Assembly (NCBI GenBank): GCA_003263845.1
Contig: JYJN01000078.1
Span: 1 to 64,000 of the forward strand
Length of the DNA: 64,000 nucleotides
Origin: Vibrio aestivus
GTDB lineage: Bacteria; Pseudomonadota; Gammaproteobacteria; Enterobacterales; Vibrionaceae
Direction: 5' to 3'
Shown: positions 1-12,271 of the stretch, one piece after another
Position numbering within the stretch: position 1 is the stretch's first letter
Layout of the letters: every line of letters starts with the position of its first letter
Made by a program: the position numbers and the translations under genes
The notes under the pieces: model-generated
Told to the model about the DNA's origin: nothing
What the model saw: only the letters and a program-made list of their open reading frames with translations
Database searches by the model: none

Positions 1-10
1 CTTATTCCAA

Positions 11-33
11 GACCTCGCTCACGCGAGGTTTTT
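11..33 (+). terminator. Rho-independent terminator upstream of tRNA-Trp
   Basis: A stem of ACCTCGC pairs with GCGAGGT and is followed by five T. It probably ends a transcript that begins left of the window. In Vibrio and enterobacteria tRNA-Trp often lies just after an rRNA operon, so an rrn operon may end here, but no rRNA is visible. Confidence 0.7.
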
Positions 34-56
34 GTGAATTTGCTATATAGAATTTT

Positions 57-133
<77 letters not shown>

Positions 134-138
134 TCTTC

Positions 139-169
139 AAAGCCTCAGTCGAAAGACTGGGGCTTTTTT
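139..169 (+). terminator. Terminator after tRNA-Trp
   Basis: AAAGCCTCAGTC and GACTGGGGCTTT form a stem closed by a GAAA tetraloop and followed by a T run. Nothing coding is seen from here to about position 440, apart from a weak GC-rich hairpin at 372-402 that may end the leftward phospholipase gene. Confidence 0.85.
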
Positions 170-439
170 AGTTCTATAGCTTGAGAAGTAAGTACGGAGA
201 GGTGCTCTAAGCCTAACTCCAATGAGAAATGTACCTTTTAAAGCGACAGTAGAAAGCTCGGAGTTTTGGTTTTCAGAGTACCGATTACATTGAATCGGAA
301 CTGCCCGAAATTGTTTGGGCACTAGTAGCGCGTTCTAAAGCTCCTTAAGAGTGATTGTTGTATTAACCCCCCAAAGCCGCTCGCCTATTGCGAGGGCTGT
401 TAAACGAGTTCAGAGAGCCTGTTTTGCGGTGTTTGAGCC

Positions 440-1964
440 TTAGAGTATGCTTTTAGGGACAACGCGACGTATCTTCACACCTAACCGCTTGAAAATACTT
501 ACAGTGCTGTCAGGATTGAAATCCTTGGTAATTCGCCACGCGTTTTGAGGTTCCATCTCCTCTAGCATTCTACTTCGTACGCCTTGAGTGATTTCTTTAG
601 ACGGAATGATTGTGAAGCTTTCTGTATTGAGGTTTGCACTTCTAGGGTCAAGATTGTAAGTACCAATGACAGTGATATGTTCATCGATGGTCATTGTTTT
701 TGAGTGCAGACCAAATATGGGCATAGTCGGTAAACGTTTGTGCATATGTTCGGTCATTACTCTCTGCCGCACTTGCGCATTTGGCCTGAACTCATAAATA
801 TCGACACCGGTTTCGAGTAACGCTTTACGATCTCTTTGATAGCCACTAAATGCCTCCAAGTTATCGTTAGAGGCAAGGCTATTGGTTAGTATTCTAATAT
901 CGATACCTTTGTTAACTAGGTCCGCAAGAAATGCTCTGTCAGCTTTCGTTGTAACAAGGTAGGGTGTCTGTATCAGGATGCTTTGCTTAGCTGACGTCGC
1001 GAGTTTGACCAGTCTTTCTTTCGTGACGCTACCGCCTCCAAGAAACGTCTCTTGATCGTTTTTTCCAGGCTTGTCTGCTATATATTCCACTCCGTCAACA
1101 AACTGCAGCTTTCCTTGTTTGATTAGTTGGTCAAAAGTATTTGGAACCTCTTCAATCTGGGCTCTGATCTCTGGATGAAAATTACTAGGATCACAAGCGT
1201 ACTGGTGCAATTTCGAAAAATCGGGGTCTTCGATTAAGGGGTTTTTCGATACGAGATTCTGAACTGGCACTGCAAGGTCGTGTTGCCAATACTCTTCAAA
1301 TGACATGTTGATACTGTCGGATACCTCACCCGCGAGTAGTACATCTCGATCTCTGAAGTTATAGGTATGATCAAAGCCAAAGTACTCATCTGCAATATTC
1401 CGTCCACCAGTTATCGTCAGCTTTTTGTCCACTACAAATATTTTATTGTGCATTCTTTGGTTAAACCCATGAAAGTCGATCGCAAGGTTTGCTACTTTCT
1501 GGACTATATTTTTGCCAACGTTCGCGTTCGGGTTGTAAATCTTGATATCGATATTGGGATGACTAGCGAGTAAGAAAAGCTCGTTACCTTTAGCCTCTAG
1601 CATTATGTCGTCTATAAGAACTCTAACTTTTACACCTCGGTCGGCAGCTCGCACGAGATACTCTGTTGCTATCAGGCCTATATTGTCGACCGAGAAAATG
1701 AAGTATTGGATATCAATCGATTTTTCGGCTCTATCTGTTAACCATGCTCGAGACATCATGCTTCTGTTCCTTGCTCCAAAACGTATACACCCGTCTTACC
1801 TTGAAGTTGCTTCTCGTACTGTGCCATATGAACTGACAGTGGTTCGATTTCTCTATCAGGGAGCTAGAGCAATACTCATTGGCCAAACTGGATGCACTGT
1901 TCAAAGCAGTGAGACTTCCTAACAGGAGCATGCGAGAGAAGAGCTGGTATTGTCTTGGTTTCAT
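440..1964 (-). CDS. Phospholipase D-family (cardiolipin synthase-like) protein, frame broken twice as sequenced
   Basis: The product has two HxKxxxxD (HKD) motifs, HNKIFVVD and HSKTMTID, that mark the PLD phosphatidyltransferase/phosphodiesterase superfamily, which acts on phosphodiester bonds of phospholipids. An N-terminal hydrophobic segment (LLLGSLTALNSASSLA) looks like a signal peptide or membrane anchor. The ATG at 1964 has AAGGA 12 bases upstream. The frame shifts near 1862 and again near 1760. Restoring one base at each site joins the signal segment, the linker VHMAQYEKQLQGKTGVY and the catalytic part into 508 residues. Identification as PLD family is firm; substrate and cellular role are not known. 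Both breaks follow AGC, as in other genes here. Confidence 0.85.
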
Positions 1965-2283
1965 TCGTAAGTCCGATCCTTGGATATCAATGTTTTGCAT
2001 ATGCTACTACTGATACTTCAAATGACTCAATGCTTCTATCGTATCTTTATTTTTATAAGCTAGATATATCTCAAATTCCGCCAGCTTTGGGTTTGTAAGC
2101 GATCTTTGCTCTTTATGGCCCAAAGTACGGTTAAGTGATTCGTGTATTGCTAATAAGTGACTCCTGTAACTTTTTAAAAAGACGTTGATTACTCTACATA
2201 GTATTACTGAGTTTTTTCTTTTGGGAGGTCCATTTTCGATCACTAACCGCTACAATGTCGACAGTTTTAGATTTGGAGGCGTT

Positions 2284-2667
2284 ATGGGTCAGTTTGCTAT
2301 TCTAAGTTGCATTGCTCTAGGTGGGGCGTTTGGAGCGTGTTCCCGATATCTTGTGTCAGAGTTGTGTGCCACGCTCCTCGGCCGTGGCTTTCCGTATGGA
2401 ACGCTTACGGTCAACGTTGTCGGTTCGTTGATGATGGGATTATTAGTCGCCGCTTTCGAAAATGGCAGTCTGGCGACAGAGCCTTGGCGCCAAATCATAG
2501 GCCTTGGTTTTCTTGGGGCTTTGACAACCTTTTCTACATTCTCTATGGATAACGTTTTATTGATGCAGCAAGGCGCATTTTTGAAGATGGGCCTGAACAT
2601 ACTTCTTAATGTAGTACTTAGTATTACTGCTGCTTGGGTCGGATTTCAGCTAATTATTAAAGGCTAG
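2284..2667 (+). CDS. crcB: CrcB/Fluc fluoride channel
   Basis: This is a small integral membrane protein of 127 residues, the usual length for CrcB (Fluc), which exports fluoride as a dual-topology dimer. The family signatures GGAFGACSRYLV near the N-terminus and GTLTVNVVGSLMMG, then GFLGALTTFSTFSMD, are all visible among four hydrophobic segments. The ATG at 2284 is preceded by TTTGGAGG at a good distance, so the longer upstream reading frame is not used. No fluoride riboswitch motif is visible upstream. It stands alone between the leftward phospholipase gene and the thiamine operon. Confidence 0.95.
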   Translation: MGQFAILSCIALGGAFGACSRYLVSELCATLLGRGFPYGTLTVNVVGSLMMGLLVAAFENGSLATEPWRQIIGLGFLGALTTFSTFSMDNVLLMQQGAFLKMGLNILLNVVLSITAAWVGFQLIIKG

Positions 2668-2702
2668 CTATTTATTACTAGTTAAAAATTAGTCAGATTA
2701 AC

Positions 2703-2731
2703 TTGGTTTCAACAACCTGATTACCTATAAT
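2703..2731 (+). promoter_or_regulatory. Probable sigma-70 promoter of the thi operon
   Basis: TTGGTT (2703-2708) and a perfect TATAAT (2726-2731) are separated by 17 bases. Transcription would start near 2738, exactly where the TPP riboswitch begins. Confidence 0.7.
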
Positions 2732-2739
2732 GTTTTTCA

Positions 2740-2821
2740 CTTGTCGGAGTGCCATTAGGCTGAGACCGTTTATTCGGGATCCGTTGAACCTGATCAGGTT
2801 AACACCTGCGAAGGGAACAAG
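2740..2821 (+). promoter_or_regulatory. TPP riboswitch (THI element)
   Basis: The aptamer shows the conserved P1 strands CTTGTC and GAACAAG, the GGCTGAGA core at 2758-2765, and the CTGATCAGGTTAACACCTGC region through GAAGGGAACAAG. TPP binding turns down the downstream thiamine genes. About 150 bases separate it from thiC. No clear intrinsic terminator is seen in that leader, which fits control at translation or by Rho, but this is inference. Confidence 0.97.
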
Positions 2822-2954
2822 AGAAGATACTCTATTCCTATCTAAATAGATCTATCCTATATCTGTTGTGTGGTCGTATATCAAACGCATGACAGCACCT
2901 CTTGTCGCATCTTTCCGCCAAGCATTTTTATCTAAGTTCTTTCTTCTAGAATAA

Positions 2955-4930
<1,976 letters not shown>

Positions 4931-4931
<1 letters not shown>

Positions 4932-6211
4932 TGAAAATCTTGATTCCTTCTTCGAGAATCGAGTTTACGGGCCACATCCAACAGTTCCTGCTTTTGGCTC
5001 AAGAGCAGGGGTTGTTTATTGATGATATCGAGTTGGGTGTAAGCCCAACTCAATCTATTGTCATTGAGGCTGAAGGTAAACCGAGCTTATCTCTCTCTTC
5101 CAATTTACTTTCCGATGATATCGAAACTGGCGCGGGTACTTTCCATATTCAATATCCTAGTGGGCAAGGTAGTCAGGAGTTAGCAGTATTACCTACTGAA
5201 GGTAATGCGCTGGTTTCAGTAAAGGTTAATGACGGCATTTACGACATCTGGAACGATGGTTCCTTAAAAGCGTTAGACATTTCTGATAGTGAGGCTCCTG
5301 ATCTCGTAGCTAACATCCAGCACCTTTGCCATATTGTCACCTTGCTTAGTTTGGATTTTCCTATTGAAGACTGCATGACTCTGGCGGGAGCACTACGTAA
5401 TGTTTCACGTGAAACATGGCCAAATTCGTTCCATGATTTCCCAACGCCAGTATTAGAAAATGCGTTTCTCGGCATCAAGGTAGGGTGGTCTACCCAAAGC
5501 CATCAGGTCAAGTTCCCAAATCATGCTAATAAGAATTTGGGTTTGTATCCAGTTGTCGACAGTGTTGAGTGGATTGAGCGTTTACTTAAACTCGGGATTA
5601 AGACGCTCCAACTAAGAATCAAAGACCCAAAACAGTCTGACCTTGAGCAAAATATTGCAAGAGCGATAGAACTTGGACATCAATACAAGGCCAACCTGTT
5701 CATTAACGATTACTGGCAGCTTGCAATTAAGCATGGAGCTTTCGGTGTACATCTTGGGCAAGAGGATATTGAAGAGTCTGATTTAACTCTACTGAGTGAA
5801 TCTGGGATTCATCTTGGTTTATCCACTCACGGATACTATGAGTTACTACGAATTGTGCAAATCAACCCTAGTTACATTGCGCTTGGACATATCTTCCCTA
5901 CGACGACTAAAGTCATGCCATCTAAGCCACAGGGCTTAGTTAGACTGGCTCTATATCAGCAACTGATCGACACAATTCCTTATGGTGATAACGTGGGCTA
6001 TCCAACGGTGGCCATTGGCGGGATAGATTTGGCAACGGCACCTAAAGTTTGGGAAACAGGCGTCTCGAGTTTAGCTGTTGTTCGCGCAATAACGTTAGCT
6101 AACGATCCCAAAGAAGTAATACAAAGCTTTGATCAAATAATGCAGACCGGCCCGCAGTTAGAGCAAGCTAAGCCGACATCAATGATGTTAGAAGGATCGT
6201 GTGGTGTCTAG
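4931..6211 (+). CDS. thiE: Thiamine-phosphate synthase ThiE with a long N-terminal extension
   Basis: The C-terminal half (about residues 205-405) is a ThiE TIM barrel with [34 protein letters not shown] and VAIGGI. These carry the pyrophosphate- and Mg-binding features of the enzyme that joins HMP-PP to thiazole phosphate. The first 200 residues are extra: ordinary ThiE is about 210 residues and this product has 426. I do not recognise the extension. Its part around [15 protein letters not shown] is faintly like the end of a HMP kinase, which is only a guess. A GTG start overlaps the thiC stop. A perfect parS-type site lies inside the gene. Confidence 0.93.
5401..5416. promoter_or_regulatory. 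parS-type ParB-binding site (within thiE)
   Basis: TGTTTCACGTGAAACA is a perfect 16-base palindrome that matches the chromosomal parS consensus (core GTTTCACGTGAAAC). It encodes NVSRET in thiE. An identical 16-mer lies at 9222-9237. Chromosome I parS sites of Vibrio are known to have this sequence and to lie close to the origin. Confidence 0.9.
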
Positions 6212-7019
6212 TAGAACGATTTCTGATGCTGATTTTCTCCGTTACCAACGCCAAGTCTCTTTGCCAGAAATTGGCGAAGAAGGTCAACATCACTTAGTTA
6301 GTGCTTCCGTATTAGTGATTGGCTGTGGCGGACTAGGCAGTGCAGCATTGATGTATTTGGCAGGGGCAGGTATCGGAAAAATCGTTATTGCAGATAATGA
6401 TGTAGTGGACGTCAGTAATCTTCATCGGCAAACCGTTTATCGTGAAGAAGATGTCGGTGTCAGAAAAGTTGATGCAATGAAACGACAGCTGAACGCGTTA
6501 AATCCACAAGTGAGTATTCGCACGATCAACAAACGAATGGACAGTTTTCAGCTAGGTCTAGAAGTATCGCTAGCTGATATTGTTCTAGATTGCAGTGATA
6601 ACTTCGAATCTAGACATCAACTAAATGGGGTGTGCTATAAGTACGCGAAGCCACTTGTATCGGGTGCAGCGATTGGTTGGAACGGACAAGTTGCTATGTA
6701 TTCTTTGGGTGACGACATGCCATCAACAAAGGGATGTTATGAATGTCTGTATCCGAAAGAGGATGGCAATAAACAACATCAGGTGAATGCTAGATGTAGT
6801 GATCTTGGTGTCATAGGTCCAATTGTTGGCCTGATAGGTAACATGCAAGCACTGCTCACTATTCAGTATCTAGCAGGTGTACGCGAGCAAATCTCAACGA
6901 GCAAAATTCATCTCTTTAGCGGGCAGACAATGCAGTGGCAGCAACTGACGATTCCGAAAGACCCGTCATGTTCTGTGTGTGGTGCGCATCTGGAAACAGA
7001 TCGGCAAGTTGGCAATTAG
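6201..7019 (+). CDS. thiF: ThiF adenylyltransferase for ThiS
   Basis: ThiF adenylates the C-terminal glycine of ThiS so that it can receive sulfur for thiazole formation. The nucleotide motif GCGGLGS is at residues 41-47, followed by [15 protein letters not shown], typical of the E1/MoeB/ThiF superfamily. Two zinc-type Cys pairs, CYEC and CSVC, are present in the C-terminal half. The length, 272 residues, is slightly above the usual 250. The GTG start (6201 or 6204) overlaps the end of thiE by about 11 bases, so translation is probably coupled. Confidence 0.95.
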   Translation: MVSSRTISDADFLRYQRQVSLPEIGEEGQHHLVSASVLVIGCGGLGSAALMYLAGAGIGKIVIADNDVVDVSNLHRQTVYREEDVGVRKVDAMKRQLNALNPQVSIRTINKRMDSFQLGLEVSLADIVLDCSDNFESRHQLNGVCYKYAKPLVSGAAIGWNGQVAMYSLGDDMPSTKGCYECLYPKEDGNKQHQVNARCSDLGVIGPIVGLIGNMQALLTIQYLAGVREQISTSKIHLFSGQTMQWQQLTIPKDPSCSVCGAHLETDRQVGN

Positions 7020-7026
7020 GTTAAAT

Positions 7027-7236
7027 ATGGAAACGATACAAGTAGTAATCAATGATACGCCGACCAGCGTGAAAAAGGGCGCGTCATTAAGTGAAGTTAT
7101 CTCAGAGCTGGACCTACCTAACGATGGATGTGTTTTCTCTATCAACAACACCGTTGTGCCTAAAAGTACTTGGCAAACGACAACATTAAATCAGGGCGAC
7201 AGTATCTCACTGTTCCAAGCGATAGCAGGGGGCTAG
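7027..7236 (+). CDS. thiS: Sulfur carrier protein ThiS
   Basis: This is a 69-residue ubiquitin-like protein ending in AIAGG. The terminal Gly-Gly is adenylated by ThiF and then thiocarboxylated. The start at ATG 7027 gives the usual family length; the reading frame is open further upstream, but that part overlaps thiF. It lies 4 bases upstream of thiG, whose product uses ThiS-COSH. Confidence 0.95.
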   Translation: METIQVVINDTPTSVKKGASLSEVISELDLPNDGCVFSINNTVVPKSTWQTTTLNQGDSISLFQAIAGG

Positions 7237-7240
7237 ACCT

Positions 7241-8014
7241 ATGTTTGAATTAGCTGGAAAATTGACAATAGCCGACAAAACTTTTGGTTCACGTCTATTC
7301 ACTGGTACAGGAAAGTTTTCTAACAATCAGATCATGGCTGAAGCAATCAAGCGATCAGGCTCTGAGCTTGCGACAATGGCGCTAAAGCGTGTAGACGTTA
7401 ACGACAAGCAAGATGATATTTTAAAGCCACTGGTTGATTCTGGTGTGAACCTATTACCGAATACATCTGGTGCAAAGACGGCTAAAGACGCTATCTTTGC
7501 AGCGCATTTAGCTCGCGAGGCACTTGGCACTAACTGGTTAAAACTCGAAATACATCCTGACCCAAAGTATTTAATGCCAGACCCAATTGAAACGCTAGCT
7601 GCGGCAGAGCAACTAGTCCGAGATGGGTTTGTTGTTCTGCCTTATTGTCACGCAGACCCTGTACTTTGCAAACGTCTTGAAGAAGTAGGCTGTGCTGCAG
7701 TGATGCCTTTAGGAGCGCCAATTGGCTCTAATAAGGGGATTGTTTCGAAAGATTTTCTTGAGATTATTATCGACCAAGCCAACGTGCCGATTGTTGTTGA
7801 TGCTGGAATTGGGGCTCCTTCCCACGCAGCATTTGCGATGGAACTCGGTGCCGATGCAGTGTTAGTGAATACTGCAATTGCAGTGGCTAATAATCCTGTT
7901 GAAATGGCTCATGCATTCAAGCTTGCGGTCGAATCAGGACGAATGGCTTACGAATCTGGCTTAGCGGGGCAGGTCAATCATGCGGTCGCATCTAGCCACT
8001 TACTAATTTCTTAG
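7241..8014 (+). CDS. thiG: Thiazole synthase ThiG
   Basis: ThiG condenses deoxyxylulose phosphate, dehydroglycine and ThiS thiocarboxylate into the thiazole phosphate ring. The protein has 257 residues, the family length. Visible signatures are [11 protein letters not shown] at the start of the barrel, [35 protein letters not shown], and [20 protein letters not shown] near the phosphate-binding loop. It is tightly packed between thiS and thiH. Confidence 0.97.
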   Translation: MFELAGKLTIADKTFGSRLFTGTGKFSNNQIMAEAIKRSGSELATMALKRVDVNDKQDDILKPLVDSGVNLLPNTSGAKTAKDAIFAAHLAREALGTNWLKLEIHPDPKYLMPDPIETLAAAEQLVRDGFVVLPYCHADPVLCKRLEEVGCAAVMPLGAPIGSNKGIVSKDFLEIIIDQANVPIVVDAGIGAPSHAAFAMELGADAVLVNTAIAVANNPVEMAHAFKLAVESGRMAYESGLAGQVNHAVASSHLLIS

Positions 8015-8053
8015 ATGAACTTTGAGTGATAGAAAACATATAAGGTACGAGCA

Positions 8054-9166
8054 ATGAGCTTCGTTGATCAGTTCAAACAACTTAATTGGGACGATATCAG
8101 TTTATCTATTTACTCTAAGACGAGTGCTGATGTTGAACGCGCACTTTCAAAAAATAAGCGAGATCTGGAAGATTTTAAATCTTTGATATCACCGGCGGCA
8201 GAACCTTATTTAGAGCGTATGGCCCAGCTATCATACGCTGCCACAAGGAAACGTTTTGGTAATACGGTTGGGCTTTATGTACCGCTTTATCTTTCGAATC
8301 TATGTGCCAACGCTTGTACTTACTGTGGCTTCTCGATGGAGAATCGAATTAAGCGCCGTACATTGAATAAAGACGAAATACTTGCTGAAGTTGAAGCTAT
8401 CAAAGCGATGAAGTTTGATAGCGTCCTGCTAGTGACCGGTGAGCATGAAACGAAAGTGGGGATGAACTATTTCCGCGAAATGTTGCCAATCATTAAACCG
8501 CATTTCAACTATTTGGCAATGGAAGTTCAACCTTTAGAGCAAGACCAATATACAGAGTTGAAGACTCTCGGATTAGATGCGGTCATGGTGTACCAAGAAA
8601 CTTACCATCCAAGTACTTACGCGGAGCATCATTTACGCGGTAATAAAACGGATTTTTATCGTCGTCTGGATACGCCTGATCGCTTAGCAAAAGCCGGGAT
8701 TGATAAGATTGGTATTGGTGCCCTTATCGGGTTAGAGGAGTGGCGAGCAGACTGCTTTTATGTCGCGGCGCACTTGGATTATCTCGAGCGGACTTACTGG
8801 CAAACACGTTATTCTATTTCGTTCCCAAGACTAAGACCGTGTGAAGGTGCGCTACAACCCAAGTCGGTTATGACTGACAAGCAGTTAGTACAGCTGATAT
8901 GTGCATATCGACTGTTAAACCCAGAAGTCGAACTGTCCCTGTCTACGAGAGAGTCTGCTCATTTCCGCGATAACATGTTGCCATTAGGCATTACGTCTAT
9001 GTCCGCTGCGTCTAAAACTCAGCCTGGAGGATACGCAATGGAAGATGTTGAGCTTGAGCAATTCGAAATAAGTGACGAGAGAAGTGCTGCTGATGTCGAA
9101 TCTATGATTCGCAATAAAGGTTTCGACCCTGTGTGGAGAGACTGGCATTCTGCATATTCGGGATAA
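8054..9166 (+). CDS. thiH: 2-iminoacetate (dehydroglycine) synthase ThiH
   Basis: ThiH is a radical SAM enzyme that splits tyrosine to dehydroglycine and p-cresol for the ThiG reaction. It has 370 residues. The cluster motif is C84-x3-C88-x2-C91 in CANACTYCGFS, and SRESAHFRD and the Gly-rich AASKTQPGGY near the C-terminus are typical of ThiH. Presence of thiH rather than thiO implies the tyrosine-dependent, largely oxygen-independent route. It is the last gene of the operon; a terminator follows at 9241. Confidence 0.97.
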   Translation: MSFVDQFKQLNWDDISLSIYSKTSADVERALSKNKRDLEDFKSLISPAAEPYLERMAQLSYAATRKRFGNTVGLYVPLYLSNLCANACTYCGFSMENRIKRRTLNKDEILAEVEAIKAMKFDSVLLVTGEHETKVGMNYFREMLPIIKPHFNYLAMEVQPLEQDQYTELKTLGLDAVMVYQETYHPSTYAEHHLRGNKTDFYRRLDTPDRLAKAGIDKIGIGALIGLEEWRADCFYVAAHLDYLERTYWQTRYSISFPRLRPCEGALQPKSVMTDKQLVQLICAYRLLNPEVELSLSTRESAHFRDNMLPLGITSMSAASKTQPGGYAMEDVELEQFEISDERSAADVESMIRNKGFDPVWRDWHSAYSG

Positions 9167-9221
9167 TGAGCACAGCACATGCTGAGTGAATGGAGTGTGG
9201 GTTGTTTCAATATTCTAGTAG

Positions 9222-9237
9222 TGTTTCACGTGAAACA
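9222..9237. promoter_or_regulatory. parS-type ParB-binding site (intergenic)
   Basis: TGTTTCACGTGAAACA is identical to the site in thiE 3.8 kb away. It lies in the 160-base gap between the convergent thiH and aminopeptidase genes, just before a terminator. Confidence 0.92.
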
Positions 9238-9240
9238 TAC

Positions 9241-9269
9241 AAAAGGCTTCCGAATAGGAAGCCTTTTTT
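9241..9269. terminator. Terminator between thiH and the M24 peptidase gene
   Basis: AAAAGGCTTCC and GGAAGCCTTTTTT flank a GAATA loop. The A and T runs on both sides let it work for both convergent genes. Confidence 0.85.
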
Positions 9270-9327
9270 GTAGGAGAAAATTCTCGCTAGAGTTTATCTA
9301 CGAACGTTGAAGGTATGCGTGCTGAAG

Positions 9328-11116
9328 TTATGAATGCTCTAGCGGTCGTGTAGCATCACGGAGCCATTCTTTAACTTCTCCCTCTACAAGATGATTTAAA
9401 TCATCCCAAACTTTCTGATGGTAGTCATTCAACCAGCTCAATTCAGGTCGAGTCAGTAGGTTCACATTGATGTTTCTTACATCAATTGGGCAACGAGTGA
9501 GGGATTCAAGCCCAAATATCTTTAGGTCACCTTGCGTTGGGATTTCAACAACCAGTTCCAAGTTTTCAATTCGGATACCAAACTCATTAGCACGGTAATA
9601 GCCAGGCTCGTTGGACAGTACCATGCCTTCAACGAGTGGGATGTCTATTTGTCGTTTTGAAATACTCGCTGGGCCTTCATGAACACTTAAGTAATGGCCA
9701 ACACCATGACCGGTGCCATGGTCATAATCGAAGCCCTCAGCCCAAAGGTGCTGTCTTGCTAAAGTATCAAGCTGGTAACCTCGAGTACCTTGAGGAAAGC
9801 GAGCGCGAGCGATACCAATATGACCTTTTAGAGCTAGTGTAAACTGGCGAATCATAAAGTCTGAAGGCTGACCGATTGCGATGGTGCGGGTAATATCTGT
9901 TGTGCCATTTAAGTACTGACCACCTGAATCAACGAGGTAGAGAGAATCCATTGTTAGGTTAGTCGATTCAGCTTCATTCAAATGGTTATAGTGACACATG
10001 GCCGCATTGCTGCCTGCCGCTGATATCGTGTCGAAACTCAGATCTTGCAGTGTGCTGTCTTCTTTGCGGAACCCATGCAAGCGGTCGGATAGCTCGCCTT
10101 CACTGTGTAGATTTCCACTTTCAACTTCCCTATCGAGCCACGATAGGAACTTGATCATAGCAACACCATCTTTAATGTGGCTATCGCGCATACCTGCAAT
10201 TTCAACACTGTTTTTGGCCGCTTTTGGCATTGCGCATGGGTCTGATGATTTAACAACATGAGCGCCAGAATTCTGAAGTACCAAAGTGAACCAAGCGTTG
10301 CTGGTAGCGGGGTCAACGAGAACCTTATTATTCGAAAAGCTAGATAATGCGGTTTCTAATAAGCTTGGGTCTTGGATAGATACACCAGCGCCGACATGCT
10401 CAAAAAAACCATCTTCAATACGTGATTCGTCGATGAAATAGGTAAGGTTTCCAAATGCATCAATGATGGCATGTGATAGCAGAACAGGTAGCGCGATACA
10501 TCGCTGCCACGAATATTCATGAGCCAGCAAATAGAGTCTAACGATGTAATGACTGAAGCATCGATACCTTGCGAGGAAAGCACTTTGCCGATCTGCTGAC
10601 GTTTAGCCAGACTGGATTGGCCAGAGTGTTGTTCAGGCATTAGGTAAGTCTTAGATAGTTGCGCGCTTGGTCTGTCATGCCATAATTCATCGATCGGGTT
10701 ATTTGAAAGCACAACGAGATCCATCGAGTCATTGAATGTTACCTGCGCGTTCGTCAGCCAGTTTCCACTGTGCATCTTAGGGTCTACAGCAACCTTGCTA
10801 CCGTTATCTAAACTATTCTTCAACCACTCTAGCTCGGTTCTTCGATTAGGTGACGGTACTCAAACAGTTCGTTTGGCACTTGCTTAGTTACTTGAACGGT
10901 GTAACGTCCATCAACGAAAATTGCAGCCTTATCTTGGGTAACTACGGCCGTACCTGCCGAACCAGTGAAGCCAGTAAGCCAATGCAAACGTTCGTTGTGT
11001 TCTGGAATGTACTCGCCAAGAAATTCATCTTCGTGGGGTATGATGATTGCGTCTAGGCTCTGTTGTTTGAGCCAACCTCGAAGTGCTTCGAGCTTTTGTT
11101 CGGTGGTTGTAAACAT
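9328..11116 (-). CDS. Xaa-Pro aminopeptidase (M24B), frame broken twice as sequenced
   Basis: After repair the product has 596 residues, typical of the long three-domain aminopeptidase P type (creatinase-like N-terminal domains and a C-terminal pita-bread domain) that removes N-terminal residues before proline. Metal ligands are visible in DSGGQYLNGTTDITRT (two Asp), GTGHGVGH (His), LSNEPGYY (Glu) and IRIENL (Glu). The ATG at 11116 has AAGGA 8 bases upstream. One base is lost near 10831 (EEPS to LEWLKN) and one near 10490 (RGSDVSR to LPVLLSH). Both are repaired by a C after GC. A sequencing error is more likely than decay because catalytic residues are intact. Confidence 0.88.
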
Positions 11117-11209
11117 CGATAAATCCTTCATATCGTCATTATTAGCGCAGTGAACGTCACTATCACAAATACTATGGGAGCACACTGAACCTTCAAGCTA
11201 ACGCTCTGA

Positions 11210-12169
11210 TTAGTCGTTGGCTGCAAATTCTCTTAGAGAGCCAATGCTTTCATTGATTATGTCTCGTATCCAACGTATCGCAGGATCATTCTCTCTATCT
11301 CTGTGCCAGAACAGTGTATACGCCATTGGTGGAAATTCTAGTGGTAAAGGTAGAGTTTGTAGGTCAAGTTGATGAGAAATCATGTTAATGAAATGACTCG
11401 GGGCAGTGAACACGAAATCGGTGTAGCTACACAAGCTGGCCGCGCTGTTGAAGTCAGGTACGGTTATAGCAATGTCGCGCTCTAAACCTAGGTCTGCAAG
11501 CCTGTAATCTAGTAGCCAGCGATCATTGCCATCACATCGAACTTGAAGATGACGTTGCTTAAGGTAAGCGTCTAGGTCCCATCTACCAGACAGTGCAGGG
11601 TGGTTCTTCCTCACCAGACATATCTGTCTATCACGATAGATTTCTTGTTCGCAGATATCCGGTGGAGGAAGCATAGTTAGCTTTGCATCGTTGATATCGA
11701 TGTCTTTACCTGTAATACCAAAATCGAGCTCGCCTCGCTGGAGTTGGCTAAATGTAGACAGATCCCAAGCATGCGTACTAATCGTTACTTTTGGCGCTCT
11801 GTTGAACACTACGGGCAGAAAGTGCGGCAAGATTAGAGGGTAAACGCTTTCAACTGCAGCGATTTGAAAACGATAGTCGCTAACACTTGGATCGAATTGC
11901 TCTGGTTGACTAATTTGCTCAAGCTGGTTGAGTAACTTATCTAGCTTAGGCTTTATGTAAAGGGCTTTTGGAGTTGGAAGCATGCCATGTGCCTGACGAA
12001 CAAACAACGGGTCATCGAACTGTTCTCGTAATTTGGCTAAGTTTTTGCTGACGGCCGACTGGCTTAAGCATAACCTTTGCGCCGCTCTTGTGACGTTAAG
12101 TTCTTCAATAAGTACATGGAGGCAGACGAGCAAATTTAAGTCCATCCGGACTAGCTTTTCAATTTTCAT
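11210..12169 (-). CDS. LysR-family transcriptional regulator
   Basis: The 319-residue protein has an N-terminal winged helix-turn-helix: LNVTRAAQRLCLSQSAVSKNLAKLREQF at about residues 23-50 (quoted in part; key residues AAQRL, SQSAVS). It is followed by a LysR substrate-binding domain. It is transcribed away from a Bcr/CflA-type transporter with 100 bases between the starts, the classic arrangement of a LysR regulator and its target, so it may control that gene. The effector is unknown. Confidence 0.9.
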   Translation of the reverse strand: MKIEKLVRMDLNLLVCLHVLIEELNVTRAAQRLCLSQSAVSKNLAKLREQFDDPLFVRQAHGMLPTPKALYIKPKLDKLLNQLEQISQPEQFDPSVSDYRFQIAAVESVYPLILPHFLPVVFNRAPKVTISTHAWDLSTFSQLQRGELDFGITGKDIDINDAKLTMLPPPDICEQEIYRDRQICLVRKNHPALSGRWDLDAYLKQRHLQVRCDGNDRWLLDYRLADLGLERDIAITVPDFNSAASLCSYTDFVFTAPSHFINMISHQLDLQTLPLPLEFPPMAYTLFWHRDRENDPAIRWIRDIINESIGSLREFAAND

Positions 12170-12271
12170 GACATTCTCATTTGGAATAACAGTAATGAAT
12201 TAAGGTCACTGTTTGTAATATCTAGAGTAGCTTACACTTGCATAAATTTCATCGAATAATCGGACTGTTTT

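Noticed and set aside
137..322. A leftward 61-codon frame after tRNA-Trp
   Set aside because: It overlaps the tRNA terminator and shows no ribosome site or protein-like pattern.
2007..2243. A leftward 78-codon frame between the phospholipase gene and crcB
   Set aside because: It needs a GTG start that overlaps the crcB upstream region and has no clear ribosome site. Part of it (NPKLAEFEIYLAYKNKDTIE) looks protein-like, so it remains undecided rather than excluded.
2284..2667. A fluoride riboswitch upstream of crcB
   Set aside because: The bases before crcB lack the conserved GGNGAUGGNGUUCGCC-type core.
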